From an uncultured Oscillospiraceae bacterium (GTDB lineage Bacteria > Bacillota > Clostridia > Oscillospirales > Acutalibacteraceae), in the NCBI GenBank assembly GCA_900540295.1, contig UQFM01000011.1:1-36625 (forward strand): a DNA stretch of 36,625 bases. The letters run 5' to 3'. Shown here piece after piece: positions 14,717-22,697 of the stretch (its first letter is position 1; each line of letters starts with the position of its first letter). The position numbers were made by a program, and so were the translations under genes. The notes below the pieces were generated by a model that worked only from the letters and a program-made list of their open reading frames with translations, searched no databases and was not told the DNA's origin.

Positions 14717-16699
14717 ATGTTGAAATATAAAGACGCCGCTTTGCGTGCCGAAGCACTGCGCAAAGAACTGAATCACCACATCTACCGCTATTATGTGGAA
14801 AACGAAAACGATATTGAAGACTACGAATATGATATGCTGATGCGGGAATTGCAGTCGATTGAAGAGGCGTACCCCGATTTGCTGACTGCCGATTCGCCGA
14901 CGCACCGTGTGGGCGGCACAGCGGACAATCAATTCACAAGCGTTGTGCATTCCGTAAAAATGGAAAGTCTGCAGGATGCGTTTTCGCACGCGGAGATTCG
15001 CGATTTCGACACACGTGTAAAGAACGGCGTACAAAACGCGCAGTATGTGGTCGAGCCGAAAATTGACGGGCTTTCGGTATCTTTGGAATATGTAGACGGT
15101 GTGTTTACACGCGGCAGTACGCGCGGCGACGGTGTGACGGGCGAAGATATTACAGCCAATTTGCGCACGGTTCGGTCCATCCCCCTGCGCCTGACGGAAG
15201 CCCTGCCGTTTATTGAGGTGCGCGGCGAGGTGTATATGCCGCGGCAGACCTTCGAGGAAATTGTAAAAGAACAAGAACTGAACGAAGAAAAGCCGTTCAA
15301 AAATCCGCGCAACGCGGCGGCGGGGTCGCTTCGGCAAAAAGACCCGAAAATCACGGCAAAGCGAAAGTTGGATATTTTCGTGTTCAACATTCAAAGAATT
15401 GCGGGTAAAACGCTCACGTCCCACAAGCAGTCTTTGGATTATTTAAAAACGCTCGGCTTTAAAACCGTACCGTTTTACACACAGGTCAGCACAATCGAGG
15501 ACGCACTCTCCGAGATTCAGCGCATCGGCGAAATCCGCTACACCCTGCCGTTTGATATTGACGGCGCGGTTATTAAGGTCGATGACTTCGCACAGCGTGA
15601 AACGCTCGGCAGCACCGCCAAATTCCCGAAATGGGCGGTGGCTTTTAAATATCCGCCCGAAGAAAAAGAAACCACGCTGTTGGATATTGAAATCAACGTC
15701 GGCAGAACGGGCGTGCTTACACCGACAGCCGTGCTGTCCCCCGTATTGCTTGCCGGCACGACCGTCAGCCGCGCAACGCTCCACAACGAAGATTTCATCC
15801 GCGAAAAAAACATTGCCGTCGGCGACACTGTCATCGTCCGAAAAGCGGGCGATATTATCCCCGAAGTACTGAAAGTGTCCGCGCACAAAGCAAATGCGGA
15901 AAGCTATAAAATGCCGTCAGTCTGCCCCTCGTGCGGGTCGCCCGTAACCAGAGAAGCCGAAGAAGCCGCTGTACGCTGTACCAATCCCGACTGCCCTGCA
16001 CAGCTGTTGCGTATGCTCATCCATTTTTGCAGCCGCGACGCCATGGATATTGAGGGCTTGGGCGAATCGATTCTCGAAACACTGACGGCAGAGGGAATGC
16101 TCACAAACGCCGCCGACATTTACCGTTTGGACTATGAAAAAATCGCCGCTTTAGAGCGTATGGGTGCAAAAAGCGCCGAAAACTTAAAAAATGCAGTGGA
16201 AAAATCTAAAGAAAACGATTTAAGCAAGCTGATATTTGCCTTAGGTATTCGGCACATCGGACAAAAGGCGGCGGCGCTTTTGGCGGTGCAGTTCGGCACA
16301 ATGGGAAAATTGGAAACCGCCGCGCGCGAAGAACTGCTCGGAATTGACGGCTTCGGTGAAATAATGGCAGATGCTGTTTTGCAGTTTTTCTCACTTGAAC
16401 AGTCGCACGCACTGATTGCGGATTTAAAAGCGGCAGGCGTGAATATGCAGTCGCAAAAAGAAATTGTAGACACACGGTTTCAGGGCAAGACCTTTGTGCT
16501 GACGGGCACACTGCCGACCATGACACGCAGTGAGGCAAGCGCAATTATTGAAAGTTTTCAGGGAAAGACCGCCTCTTCGGTATCTAAGAAAACCGATTAT
16601 GTATTGGCGGGTGAGGACGCAGGCAGTAAACTTCGCAAAGCCCGGGATTTAGGCGTTACAATCCTTTCGGAAGCGGAATTTTTAGAAATGGTCAAATAA
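14717..16699 (+). CDS. ligA: NAD-dependent DNA ligase
   Basis: Seals nicks in replication and repair using NAD. Domain order is the usual one: Ia and adenylation domain with the AMP-accepting lysine K115 in EPKIDGLS, OB fold (about 318-395), four-Cys zinc finger (C403, C406, C421, C426), helix-hairpin-helix region (about 435-580), and BRCT domain (about 585-660, FQGKTFVLTGTLP). The 660-residue length is full. The ATG at 14717 follows TAGGAGT. It is a single-gene unit on the plus strand ending at a shared terminator. Confidence 0.98.
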   Translation: MLKYKDAALRAEALRKELNHHIYRYYVENENDIEDYEYDMLMRELQSIEEAYPDLLTADSPTHRVGGTADNQFTSVVHSVKMESLQDAFSHAEIRDFDTRVKNGVQNAQYVVEPKIDGLSVSLEYVDGVFTRGSTRGDGVTGEDITANLRTVRSIPLRLTEALPFIEVRGEVYMPRQTFEEIVKEQELNEEKPFKNPRNAAAGSLRQKDPKITAKRKLDIFVFNIQRIAGKTLTSHKQSLDYLKTLGFKTVPFYTQVSTIEDALSEIQRIGEIRYTLPFDIDGAVIKVDDFAQRETLGSTAKFPKWAVAFKYPPEEKETTLLDIEINVGRTGVLTPTAVLSPVLLAGTTVSRATLHNEDFIREKNIAVGDTVIVRKAGDIIPEVLKVSAHKANAESYKMPSVCPSCGSPVTREAEEAAVRCTNPDCPAQLLRMLIHFCSRDAMDIEGLGESILETLTAEGMLTNAADIYRLDYEKIAALERMGAKSAENLKNAVEKSKENDLSKLIFALGIRHIGQKAAALLAVQFGTMGKLETAAREELLGIDGFGEIMADAVLQFFSLEQSHALIADLKAAGVNMQSQKEIVDTRFQGKTFVLTGTLPTMTRSEASAIIESFQGKTASSVSKKTDYVLAGEDAGSKLRKARDLGVTILSEAEFLEMVK

Positions 16700-16753
16700 G
16701 CGCAGACATGTATTTGACAGTAATTACAAAAAGGTAAGTTTGGATATAGTAAA

Positions 16754-16783
16754 AAATCAGAGGGCAAGACTGCTCTCTGATTT
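16754..16783. terminator. Bidirectional terminator between ligA and GNAT gene
   Basis: 12-bp stem with one G-U (16754-16765 with 16772-16783), 6-base loop, T-run on the right and A-run on the left, so it works for both converging genes. Confidence 0.88.
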
Positions 16784-16791
16784 TCTTTTGT

Positions 16792-17217
16792 TTATTTTCT
16801 CCACTGCATTACATATTCTGCGGCATTTGTCGGTTCGTCTGTTTGTTTGGCGCAGATTCGGAACCCCTCACGCTGATAAAAAGAAACCGCACGCACATTG
16901 TCGCAGTAAACATGCAGGGAGAGCATGTCATATTTCTTTTTTACAAAATCCAAAAGTGCTTTCCCGACGCCTTTGGAGCGACAGTTTTTCTCTACAAAAA
17001 TCCCTTCGATGTAACCGTTTTCCCCAAGTCCTGCAAACCCGATAATTCTGCCGTTTTCAACCGCTACATACACCTCTGCCCGTGCAACGGACTGTGTGAC
17101 AAACGGCAAATTGCTTTCCCAATAAGACTTTTCAATAAACGGGTGTGCATCGCAGTTGGACACAAGCCAAATGTGCATCACTGCGGGTACATCGCCGTTT
17201 TGCATTTCACGAATCAT
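16792..17217 (-). CDS. GNAT-family N-acetyltransferase
   Basis: A 141-residue acetyl-CoA-dependent transferase. Visible are the N-terminal IREMQNGDVPAVMHIWL, the AEVYVAVENGRIIGFAGL strand pair, the acetyl-CoA-binding RSKGVGKALLDF (motif A, R/QxxGxG/A) and the motif B end NVRAVSFYQREGF. It is closest in pattern to YjaB/PhnO-like acetyltransferases; the substrate is unknown. The frame is open 13 codons further up, but those codons lie in a terminator hairpin and lack a ribosome site. GGGGGA stands before the ATG at 17217. Confidence 0.88.
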   Translation of the reverse strand: MIREMQNGDVPAVMHIWLVSNCDAHPFIEKSYWESNLPFVTQSVARAEVYVAVENGRIIGFAGLGENGYIEGIFVEKNCRSKGVGKALLDFVKKKYDMLSLHVYCDNVRAVSFYQREGFRICAKQTDEPTNAAEYVMQWRK

Positions 17218-17231
17218 ATGATTCCCCCGAT

Positions 17232-17268
17232 AAAAGCGGCAAAATGCCATAAGCACTCTGCCGCTTTT
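17232..17268 (-). terminator. Terminator of the rex-hydrogenase operon
   Basis: Perfect 10-bp stem AAAAGCGGCA/TGCCGCTTTT (17232-17241 with 17259-17268), 17-base loop, short T4 tail. It lies between the last hydrogenase gene and the GNAT ribosome site, so read-through could feed the GNAT gene. Confidence 0.7.
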
Positions 17269-17276
17269 AAGAACTG

Positions 17277-18725
17277 TTATTTCAGGATACTGATAGCATC
17301 CGTAATGGTTTTTTCCATGGCTTCGCGCCCGTATTTATCGACCTCGGATTTATCACGCGCTTCGTGCGTCAAACATCCCGCGCCGCCGATACAGCCGCCG
17401 ACACAAGCCATACCTTCAATAAAGTTGTTCGGAAGCACCCCTTTGGACGCTTTAAGAAGTGCCAGACGGCATTCTTCAATACCATCGCAGGCAATCGGTT
17501 TGTAATCGATGTCTAAGTTTTGTTCTTTTACAGACTGTGCAACAGAATCCGCAAGACCGCCGCTTCGTGCAAAAATACGTCCGAAATAAGAGGCGTTATC
17601 GAGAACATCCTCGGGCAATGCGGCAAGGTCAATATCACGGCTGTCAAACAGCGCCTGCAATTCCTCAAAGGTCAGCACAGAATCAATCACTTTTCCGACG
17701 CGTTCCTGCTGAATTTCCTTTTTCTTTGCCGTGCACGGGCCGATAAACACCACTTTGCAGCCGGGGTCGTTGTCTTTAATATATTTCGCAATTGCCGCCA
17801 TGGGGGAAAGATTGTGTGAAATCTTATCTGCCATCTGCGGGAAGCTCTTATGAATATAATCGACGAATGCAGGACAGCAGGAGCTTGTCAGGAAGCCTTT
17901 TTCCGCCAATTCCTGCGCCTCGTAATAGGAGACGATATCCGCACCGAGCGCCGCTTCCACAACGCTTGCAAAACCCAATTCTTTAATCGCGGACACCACC
18001 TGCCCCAGCTTCGCATAGGTAAACTGACTGGAAATCGAGGGGGCTACCACGGCATAGGTTTTATATTTTTTGTTTTGCTCGCTCTTCTTTAAGATGCTGA
18101 TAACATCCAAAATATAGGATTTATCCACAATCGCGCCGAACGGACACATATATTCGCACGCACCGCACGAAATGCATTTGTCATTATTGATGTGTGCCGC
18201 ACGCATTTCATCGTTTTTCATCGAAATCGCTTTGACCTTGCAAGCCTTTTCGCACGGTCTTTTATAGTTGGAAATCGCGGAATACGGGCAAACCTTGGCG
18301 CACGCGCCACAGTCTACACACTTGGTTTTGTCGATGTGCGCTTTCTGATTCTCATCGAACGTGATTGCATCTTTTTTGCAGACGTCCTCACAGCGGTGCG
18401 CAATACAGCCGCGGCAGTCGTGCGAAACCTGATAGCCGCTGGCAGGGCATTCATCGCAGGCAATGTCAATGACTTCAATCACATTGGGATTGGATTTGTC
18501 GCCGCCGCACGCCAATTTAATGCGCTCGGCAATAATGGCGCGCTCTTTATAGATACAGCAGCGCATGGTCGCTTTCGGACCGGGGGCTACCACCTTGGCG
18601 ATGTCGTTAAAGCTGTTGGCAAGCTGAAATTCATCGCCTTCAAAAGCAATCCGCGCCACCTCGCGCAAAACTTTATATTTTAAATACTGAATTTTGGTAT
18701 CAAATTTTCTTCCTTCTTTTCCCAT
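17277..18725 (-). CDS. [FeFe] hydrogenase, group B
   Basis: A 482-residue iron-sulfur protein. The N-terminal half carries many Cys clusters, including two ferredoxin-type sets (CVDCGACAKVCP 136-147 and CISCGACEYMCP 184-195) and further pairs at 90-116. The C-terminal half is the H-cluster domain: L1 TSSCCPAF (280-287), L2 GPCTAKK (329-335) and L3 EGMACVGGCIGG (437-448). The Gly in place of Met in L2 and the shape of L1 fit group B rather than the bifurcating group A (HydA). Its partner and direction are unknown; ferredoxin-linked H2 turnover is a reasonable guess. It is the last gene of the operon, starting 11 bases after the SpoIIE-type gene behind AAGGAG. Confidence 0.88.
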   Translation of the reverse strand: MGKEGRKFDTKIQYLKYKVLREVARIAFEGDEFQLANSFNDIAKVVAPGPKATMRCCIYKERAIIAERIKLACGGDKSNPNVIEVIDIACDECPASGYQVSHDCRGCIAHRCEDVCKKDAITFDENQKAHIDKTKCVDCGACAKVCPYSAISNYKRPCEKACKVKAISMKNDEMRAAHINNDKCISCGACEYMCPFGAIVDKSYILDVISILKKSEQNKKYKTYAVVAPSISSQFTYAKLGQVVSAIKELGFASVVEAALGADIVSYYEAQELAEKGFLTSSCCPAFVDYIHKSFPQMADKISHNLSPMAAIAKYIKDNDPGCKVVFIGPCTAKKKEIQQERVGKVIDSVLTFEELQALFDSRDIDLAALPEDVLDNASYFGRIFARSGGLADSVAQSVKEQNLDIDYKPIACDGIEECRLALLKASKGVLPNNFIEGMACVGGCIGGAGCLTHEARDKSEVDKYGREAMEKTITDAISILK

Positions 18726-18736
18726 ACCGTTTCTCC

Positions 18737-19909
18737 TTAGAAATAACTGACCTTCACGCGCTTACCGATGGTTTTGAGCAGTTCGGAAAGCTCCTCCACA
18801 AGATGCATTTTAATGTTGAACGTAATCGGCAAGTTCGGATTTTGGTGCGCGGGATTGATAGCCCTGCCGACAAAGAAATTAATGTCGGTTGCCTCATCCA
18901 CAAGCAAACGCGAAATCAAAGACGCGCCGTCCTCCTTGACATTCCATTCCGCATAAATCGCATCGGCGTCCTTATACCCCTTCGCCTGCTCCAGCACACG
19001 GCTTAAGGTGATAACACCCTCGGTGACTAAGTCAACGCCCTCGATTTTGGCAATCGGCGGCACTTCGGGGTCAATATAGTCTAAAAGTGTTTCTACGGGC
19101 TTGCCCAAGAACTCACCCGCAAGCGTCGAGGTCGTACCGCCGCAAACGATGTGTTTCCCCTCTTTTGAGAAGAACAAGGACATCATTTTGTTGACGTCTT
19201 TCGGGTCGCGCGGCGGACCGAGCATCAGATTTACGGATTTTCGTTCACGAATCTTTACCGTGCAGACGGTGGTATCGTCGCCGGGCTTGCCGCCGTACAG
19301 CCGACAGCATTCGTCGAGCAGCAGTGCGGACATGGTTTTCGCGGTGAATTCGGGATTGTACATTTTTTCCAAAAATTCAATAATTTGGTCGCGTTCCCAA
19401 CCGAAATTCATGGTTGAACCGATGCCCGCCCAAATTGCACCGTCGCTTGTGAAAATCATAAAATCATTTTCGCGCAGTTCAATTTTAGACTTATAGATTG
19501 TTTTGCCGCCAATCTCCATTGCGGTTTTCGGATAGTCATAATTTTTGCCGTCCCGCAAAAGAATCAACTGCGGGTTATCATATTGTATAATTTCTGCCTC
19601 GCGGTTGTCAATAGTGCGGACGATGGTAAATGTGGAATATGCCACCTTTCGCACCTCGCAAATCGGCAAAGTCGCGGCAATGGTTTCCACGCAGTTTTCC
19701 AAGCTCATCCCATTTGCCATCATCGTGGAAATAATTTTTGAGGTCAAAGTGGAAAGAATATTCGCTTTTACGCCGCTGCCGAGACCATCCGCCAGCACCA
19801 CTACGTGGTTTTCATCGCTTTGGTCGATAATTTCCACACGGTCGCCGCAAAGCTGTTCGCCAAACTTATTGACGCTTTGATACCCGATGTCGGTACACAA
19901 ATTATTCAT
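18737..19909 (-). CDS. SpoIIE-family PP2C-type protein phosphatase
   Basis: A 390-residue soluble protein. Residues about 1-230 are a SpoIIE/PP2C phosphatase domain, with metal-binding aspartates in VLADGLGSG (about 38-46), FTSDGAIWAG (about 152-161) and PGDDTTVCTV (about 213-222). Residues about 240-390 form a second, conserved-looking domain that I do not recognise (GPPRDPKDVNKMM ... KHIVCGGTTSTLAGEFLG ... EGVITLSRVLEQ). Its ATG overlaps the end of the sensory hydrogenase gene by 8 bases, so the two are translationally coupled. This placement suggests it relays the hydrogenase-PAS signal, perhaps by dephosphorylating an unknown partner. It is not sporulation SpoIIE, as the membrane domain is absent. 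Confidence 0.88.
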   Translation of the reverse strand: MNNLCTDIGYQSVNKFGEQLCGDRVEIIDQSDENHVVVLADGLGSGVKANILSTLTSKIISTMMANGMSLENCVETIAATLPICEVRKVAYSTFTIVRTIDNREAEIIQYDNPQLILLRDGKNYDYPKTAMEIGGKTIYKSKIELRENDFMIFTSDGAIWAGIGSTMNFGWERDQIIEFLEKMYNPEFTAKTMSALLLDECCRLYGGKPGDDTTVCTVKIRERKSVNLMLGPPRDPKDVNKMMSLFFSKEGKHIVCGGTTSTLAGEFLGKPVETLLDYIDPEVPPIAKIEGVDLVTEGVITLSRVLEQAKGYKDADAIYAEWNVKEDGASLISRLLVDEATDINFFVGRAINPAHQNPNLPITFNIKMHLVEELSELLKTIGKRVKVSYF

Positions 19910-21590
19910 CTTTGAGCGACTCCTTCAAATTGGTCAATGCGATTTTGGTTTCCGCCGTTGTTTCGCCGAGCAAAGAGGCAATCTCCTGCACGATGCGCAT
20001 TTGCTTTTCAATCACTTTATCGGTGACCTCAATCGTATGACGGCTCATTTCCTCTTTTTTAACTTTTTCCTCTTCCTCTGTGGTAATATCGCGCATGATG
20101 CACATCAAAATATGATACATGCGGTCATAAATGATGGTTTCCTCAATATATTTTTTATACTCCGCCAAATACACGCGCTTGTCGTGAATATTCAGTCCGC
20201 CCGACAGCACTTCGATAAAATCAAACGGCTCCATAATGCGGACAACAGGCTCCCCGAGCACATCGTTTTGATGGCGGATATTGAGGATTTTCCGTGCCGC
20301 GGCATTAATTTGCTGGACTTCCATTTCCTCATTCAAAATCAAAATGCCGTTCGGCGTATTGCTGATGATATTATCGGAGAAGGTTTCCGCCTTATCTTTT
20401 AAGAACGGCAGACACATAGACAAATCCGCCTTGCCGTCTAAGACAGCCTGCGCCTTTTCACGGCAGGTATTGTATCCGCACGAACCGCAGTTCAGTTCGT
20501 CCTCGGGGCGCATTTTGCCCATTTTATGTAAAATTTCTTCAATCGCACGGCTTCCCGCTTTCGGTTTTTCCTTTTTGAGGAAAATCAAATTCTTGGCAAT
20601 TTCCGCACTTTCGGGCTGTTCCACGGGGAAATCCATGCCCTCTGCCTGTTTTGCGTATTTTTCGACTGCAAGGTAGCCCTGAACGGGTGCTTTATGCGCT
20701 TTGTGCATGGCGGGACCGCCGATGCAGCTGCCGGGACAGGCGGACATTTCAATAAAACAGTTGTGAATGTTGCCCGCAATAATATCCTTAATGGCGTGAA
20801 TGCAAGAGGACATACCGTCTACGGCAAGATAGCTGTATTTTTCGTTTTTGCATTCCATAGACTTGAGAATACCGCCCGATGTGGGGAAAAACCGCGCCTT
20901 GCCCGCAGGCTCGTTCTGTTCCTCGGTCAGTTCCAAGGTAATCCCCGCTTCCTCGAACCATTCGCCGAGTTCCTCAAAGGTCAGCACGCAGTCCACAATT
21001 CCCTCGTAGTCCTCCGCCTCGGATTTTTTGGAGATGCAAGGTCCGATAAAGACGGTCTTTGCATCGGGGTGTGCTTTTTTCAGCATACCGCAATGCACCT
21101 GCATAGGAGACTGTATTTGGGCAAGATAGGGAATTGCCTCGGTAAAATGCTTTTGAATCAGCAAATTGACGGTATGACAGCAGGTGGCAATCACAACATC
21201 CTGCGCGCCTTCATTGCAGATGCGGTCATATTCATTTTTGACAACGGTTGCACCGTAGGCGGTTTCCTCCGCCCCCGCAAAGCCAAGTTTCAAAAGCGCG
21301 TTCCGCATGGATGCTATCCCTATATTGTCATAATTCGCCGCAAAGGACGGCGCAATACTCGCATATACGGGTGCGTCCCCCGCAAGCAGGGCTTTGGCAC
21401 GCGCAACATCACTGCGGATTTCCTTTGCATTCTGCGGACACGCCACAAAGCACATACCGCAAAGCACGCATTCGTCCTCCACAATCTGTGCCTGTGTTCC
21501 CGAAAAGCTGATGGATTTTACAGGACAGTTGCGAATGCACTTATAGCAGTTTTTGCAATTCGATTTTTTAAGTTTTATGTAATTTGCCAT
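19902..21590 (-). CDS. Group C (sensory) [FeFe] hydrogenase with PAS domain
   Basis: A 562-residue protein of the type proposed to sense H2 or redox state. Domain order: two ferredoxin clusters (C12-C22 and C41-C51); H-cluster domain about 70-325 with divergent motifs L1 ATCCHTVN (135-142), L2 IGPCISKK (182-189) and L3 EMSACPGSCIGG (281-292); a small four-Cys Fe-S domain (C368, C371, C376, C393); a PAS domain (about 403-500, NTPNGILILNEEMEVQQIN); and a C-terminal helical stretch (505-560) likely to form a coiled coil. It has no kinase or diguanylate domain of its own, so the output is probably the coupled SpoIIE-type phosphatase that overlaps its 3' end. The His after L1 CC, where catalytic forms have Pro, supports a sensory role. 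Confidence 0.88.
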   Translation of the reverse strand: MANYIKLKKSNCKNCYKCIRNCPVKSISFSGTQAQIVEDECVLCGMCFVACPQNAKEIRSDVARAKALLAGDAPVYASIAPSFAANYDNIGIASMRNALLKLGFAGAEETAYGATVVKNEYDRICNEGAQDVVIATCCHTVNLLIQKHFTEAIPYLAQIQSPMQVHCGMLKKAHPDAKTVFIGPCISKKSEAEDYEGIVDCVLTFEELGEWFEEAGITLELTEEQNEPAGKARFFPTSGGILKSMECKNEKYSYLAVDGMSSCIHAIKDIIAGNIHNCFIEMSACPGSCIGGPAMHKAHKAPVQGYLAVEKYAKQAEGMDFPVEQPESAEIAKNLIFLKKEKPKAGSRAIEEILHKMGKMRPEDELNCGSCGYNTCREKAQAVLDGKADLSMCLPFLKDKAETFSDNIISNTPNGILILNEEMEVQQINAAARKILNIRHQNDVLGEPVVRIMEPFDFIEVLSGGLNIHDKRVYLAEYKKYIEETIIYDRMYHILMCIMRDITTEEEEKVKKEEMSRHTIEVTDKVIEKQMRIVQEIASLLGETTAETKIALTNLKESLKDE

Positions 21591-21626
21591 GGTAAAAATC
21601 CCCTATGCGCCGTCACAAAAAAGCGC

Positions 21627-21668
21627 AAAACGGCAGTACAGGGCGAAAACCCCTGCACTGCCCGTTTT
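21627..21668 (-). terminator. Hairpin between the [2Fe-2S] gene and the sensory hydrogenase
   Basis: Long imperfect stem of about 17 bp (21627-21643 with 21651-21668, one bulge, one G-U). It is followed only by TTTTGCGC, so it may be a partial terminator or RNA-processing/stability element inside the operon. Confidence 0.5.
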
Positions 21669-21673
21669 ACCGC

Positions 21674-21913
21674 TTATAATGCGGCAAGAATATTGGTTTT
21701 AAAGAAATCGTCTACGGTGTCGGGCGACACAGAGAAAAGCGCGTCATCCACCGTAACAGATACGCCGTTTTGGCAGTTGCCCATGCAGAATTTGCCGCTG
21801 AGCTCGACCTGCTCTTTTAAATCATGGTCGGCAATCAACGCCTGCAGCCGTTCAACGATTTGGCGTGAGCCTTTTAAATGGCAGGAACTTCCGATGCAAA
21901 CAGTCACTTTCAT
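21674..21913 (-). CDS. Thioredoxin-like [2Fe-2S] ferredoxin
   Basis: A 79-residue protein of the thioredoxin-fold [2Fe-2S] type (NuoE/HydC C-terminal-like). Four likely ligands are visible: C6 and C11 in VCIGSSCHLKGS, C43 and C47 in GKFCMGNCQNG. In hydrogenase clusters such proteins pass electrons to or from the H-cluster subunits. The ATG at 21913 follows AAAGGAG, 18 bases after the kinase-like gene, and precedes the sensory hydrogenase. Confidence 0.88.
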   Translation of the reverse strand: MKVTVCIGSSCHLKGSRQIVERLQALIADHDLKEQVELSGKFCMGNCQNGVSVTVDDALFSVSPDTVDDFFKTNILAAL

Positions 21914-21931
21914 AGCCGTTCTCCTTTAAAC

Positions 21932-22681
21932 TTATTCGTAATCTACAACGTCGAGCCACTTCATGAGCAGTTCTTTCTCTTCGGGATTGCGCTTTACGCT
22001 CTGCGAAGCGGCAACAATCGGCAGCCATTTCTGTACATACTGCTTTGCCGTATCGCTTTTTTCGCAGAATTTATCCAAATACTTTTCGGCGTTTTCGGTC
22101 TCGCCCTTCAGGGAGAATACCAAATAGGTTCTTGCCGCATCCGCCGACGCATTGCCCTGTGTTGCGTGCGACCAGTCGATGATATAATTCACACCGTCAT
22201 CGCCGATAATCACATTGCTCGGGCGGAAATCGCCGTGGCACACCTTATTGTGTTTCGGCATACCTTCCAAACGGGTGTGCAGTTCATAGCGTGTCGTTGC
22301 ATCCAAATCCGTTTCGGAAATTTTACGGTTCATTTTATCTTTCAGCTTATTTAAAAGCGGTGATTTCTGATTGTGAATCTGCAACTGAATATCCACAAAC
22401 AAATCCATATACCCGTCAATTTTATCGGGGTTTTCTTCCATCAAACGCGCAAGTGTTTTGCCTTTGATGAATTCGGATGCAATCGCCCATTTCCCGTCGA
22501 CCACGCCGACCTCCAAAAGCTTCGGAATCGGCAAGCCCGTTTCTTCCACACGTGCCTGATTGAGCGCTTCGTTGAGGATGTCGGATTTTTTGTAGTCCTC
22601 GTCAAAAACCTTGACCGCGCGGTCACCGTCTTTATAAACGGTCTTGGAAGTTCTGACAGCAATGACTTTTTCGAGTTTCAT
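21932..22681 (-). CDS. APH/choline-kinase-like phosphotransferase
   Basis: A 249-residue protein of the aminoglycoside-phosphotransferase/protein-kinase-like fold. Catalytic loop CHGDFRPSNV (HGDxxxxN) and metal-binding IIDWSHA are present. The N-lobe has KTVYKDGDRAVKVFD with a candidate ATP-binding Lys, and GKTLARLMEENP. The substrate is unknown and antibiotic modification should not be assumed. Codons upstream of 22681 lack a ribosome site, while AGGAGGAG stands right before this ATG. It sits 16 bases after adhE and 18 before the [2Fe-2S] gene, firmly inside the fermentation/hydrogenase operon, which is an unexpected place for it. Confidence 0.85.
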   Translation of the reverse strand: MKLEKVIAVRTSKTVYKDGDRAVKVFDEDYKKSDILNEALNQARVEETGLPIPKLLEVGVVDGKWAIASEFIKGKTLARLMEENPDKIDGYMDLFVDIQLQIHNQKSPLLNKLKDKMNRKISETDLDATTRYELHTRLEGMPKHNKVCHGDFRPSNVIIGDDGVNYIIDWSHATQGNASADAARTYLVFSLKGETENAEKYLDKFCEKSDTAKQYVQKWLPIVAASQSVKRNPEEKELLMKWLDVVDYE

Positions 22682-22697
22682 AATTCTCCTCCTTGCC

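Noticed and set aside
17277..18725. Electron-bifurcating hydrogenase HydA
   Set aside because: No HydB (NuoF-like) or HydC partner in the window, and the L1/L2 motifs fit group B rather than group A.
18737..19909. Sporulation stage II protein E
   Set aside because: It lacks the N-terminal membrane domain of SpoIIE and is embedded in a hydrogenase operon.
21932..22681. Aminoglycoside-resistance determinant
   Set aside because: It has the general APH/choline-kinase fold only; the genomic context is metabolic, and no resistance-enzyme-specific feature was recognised.
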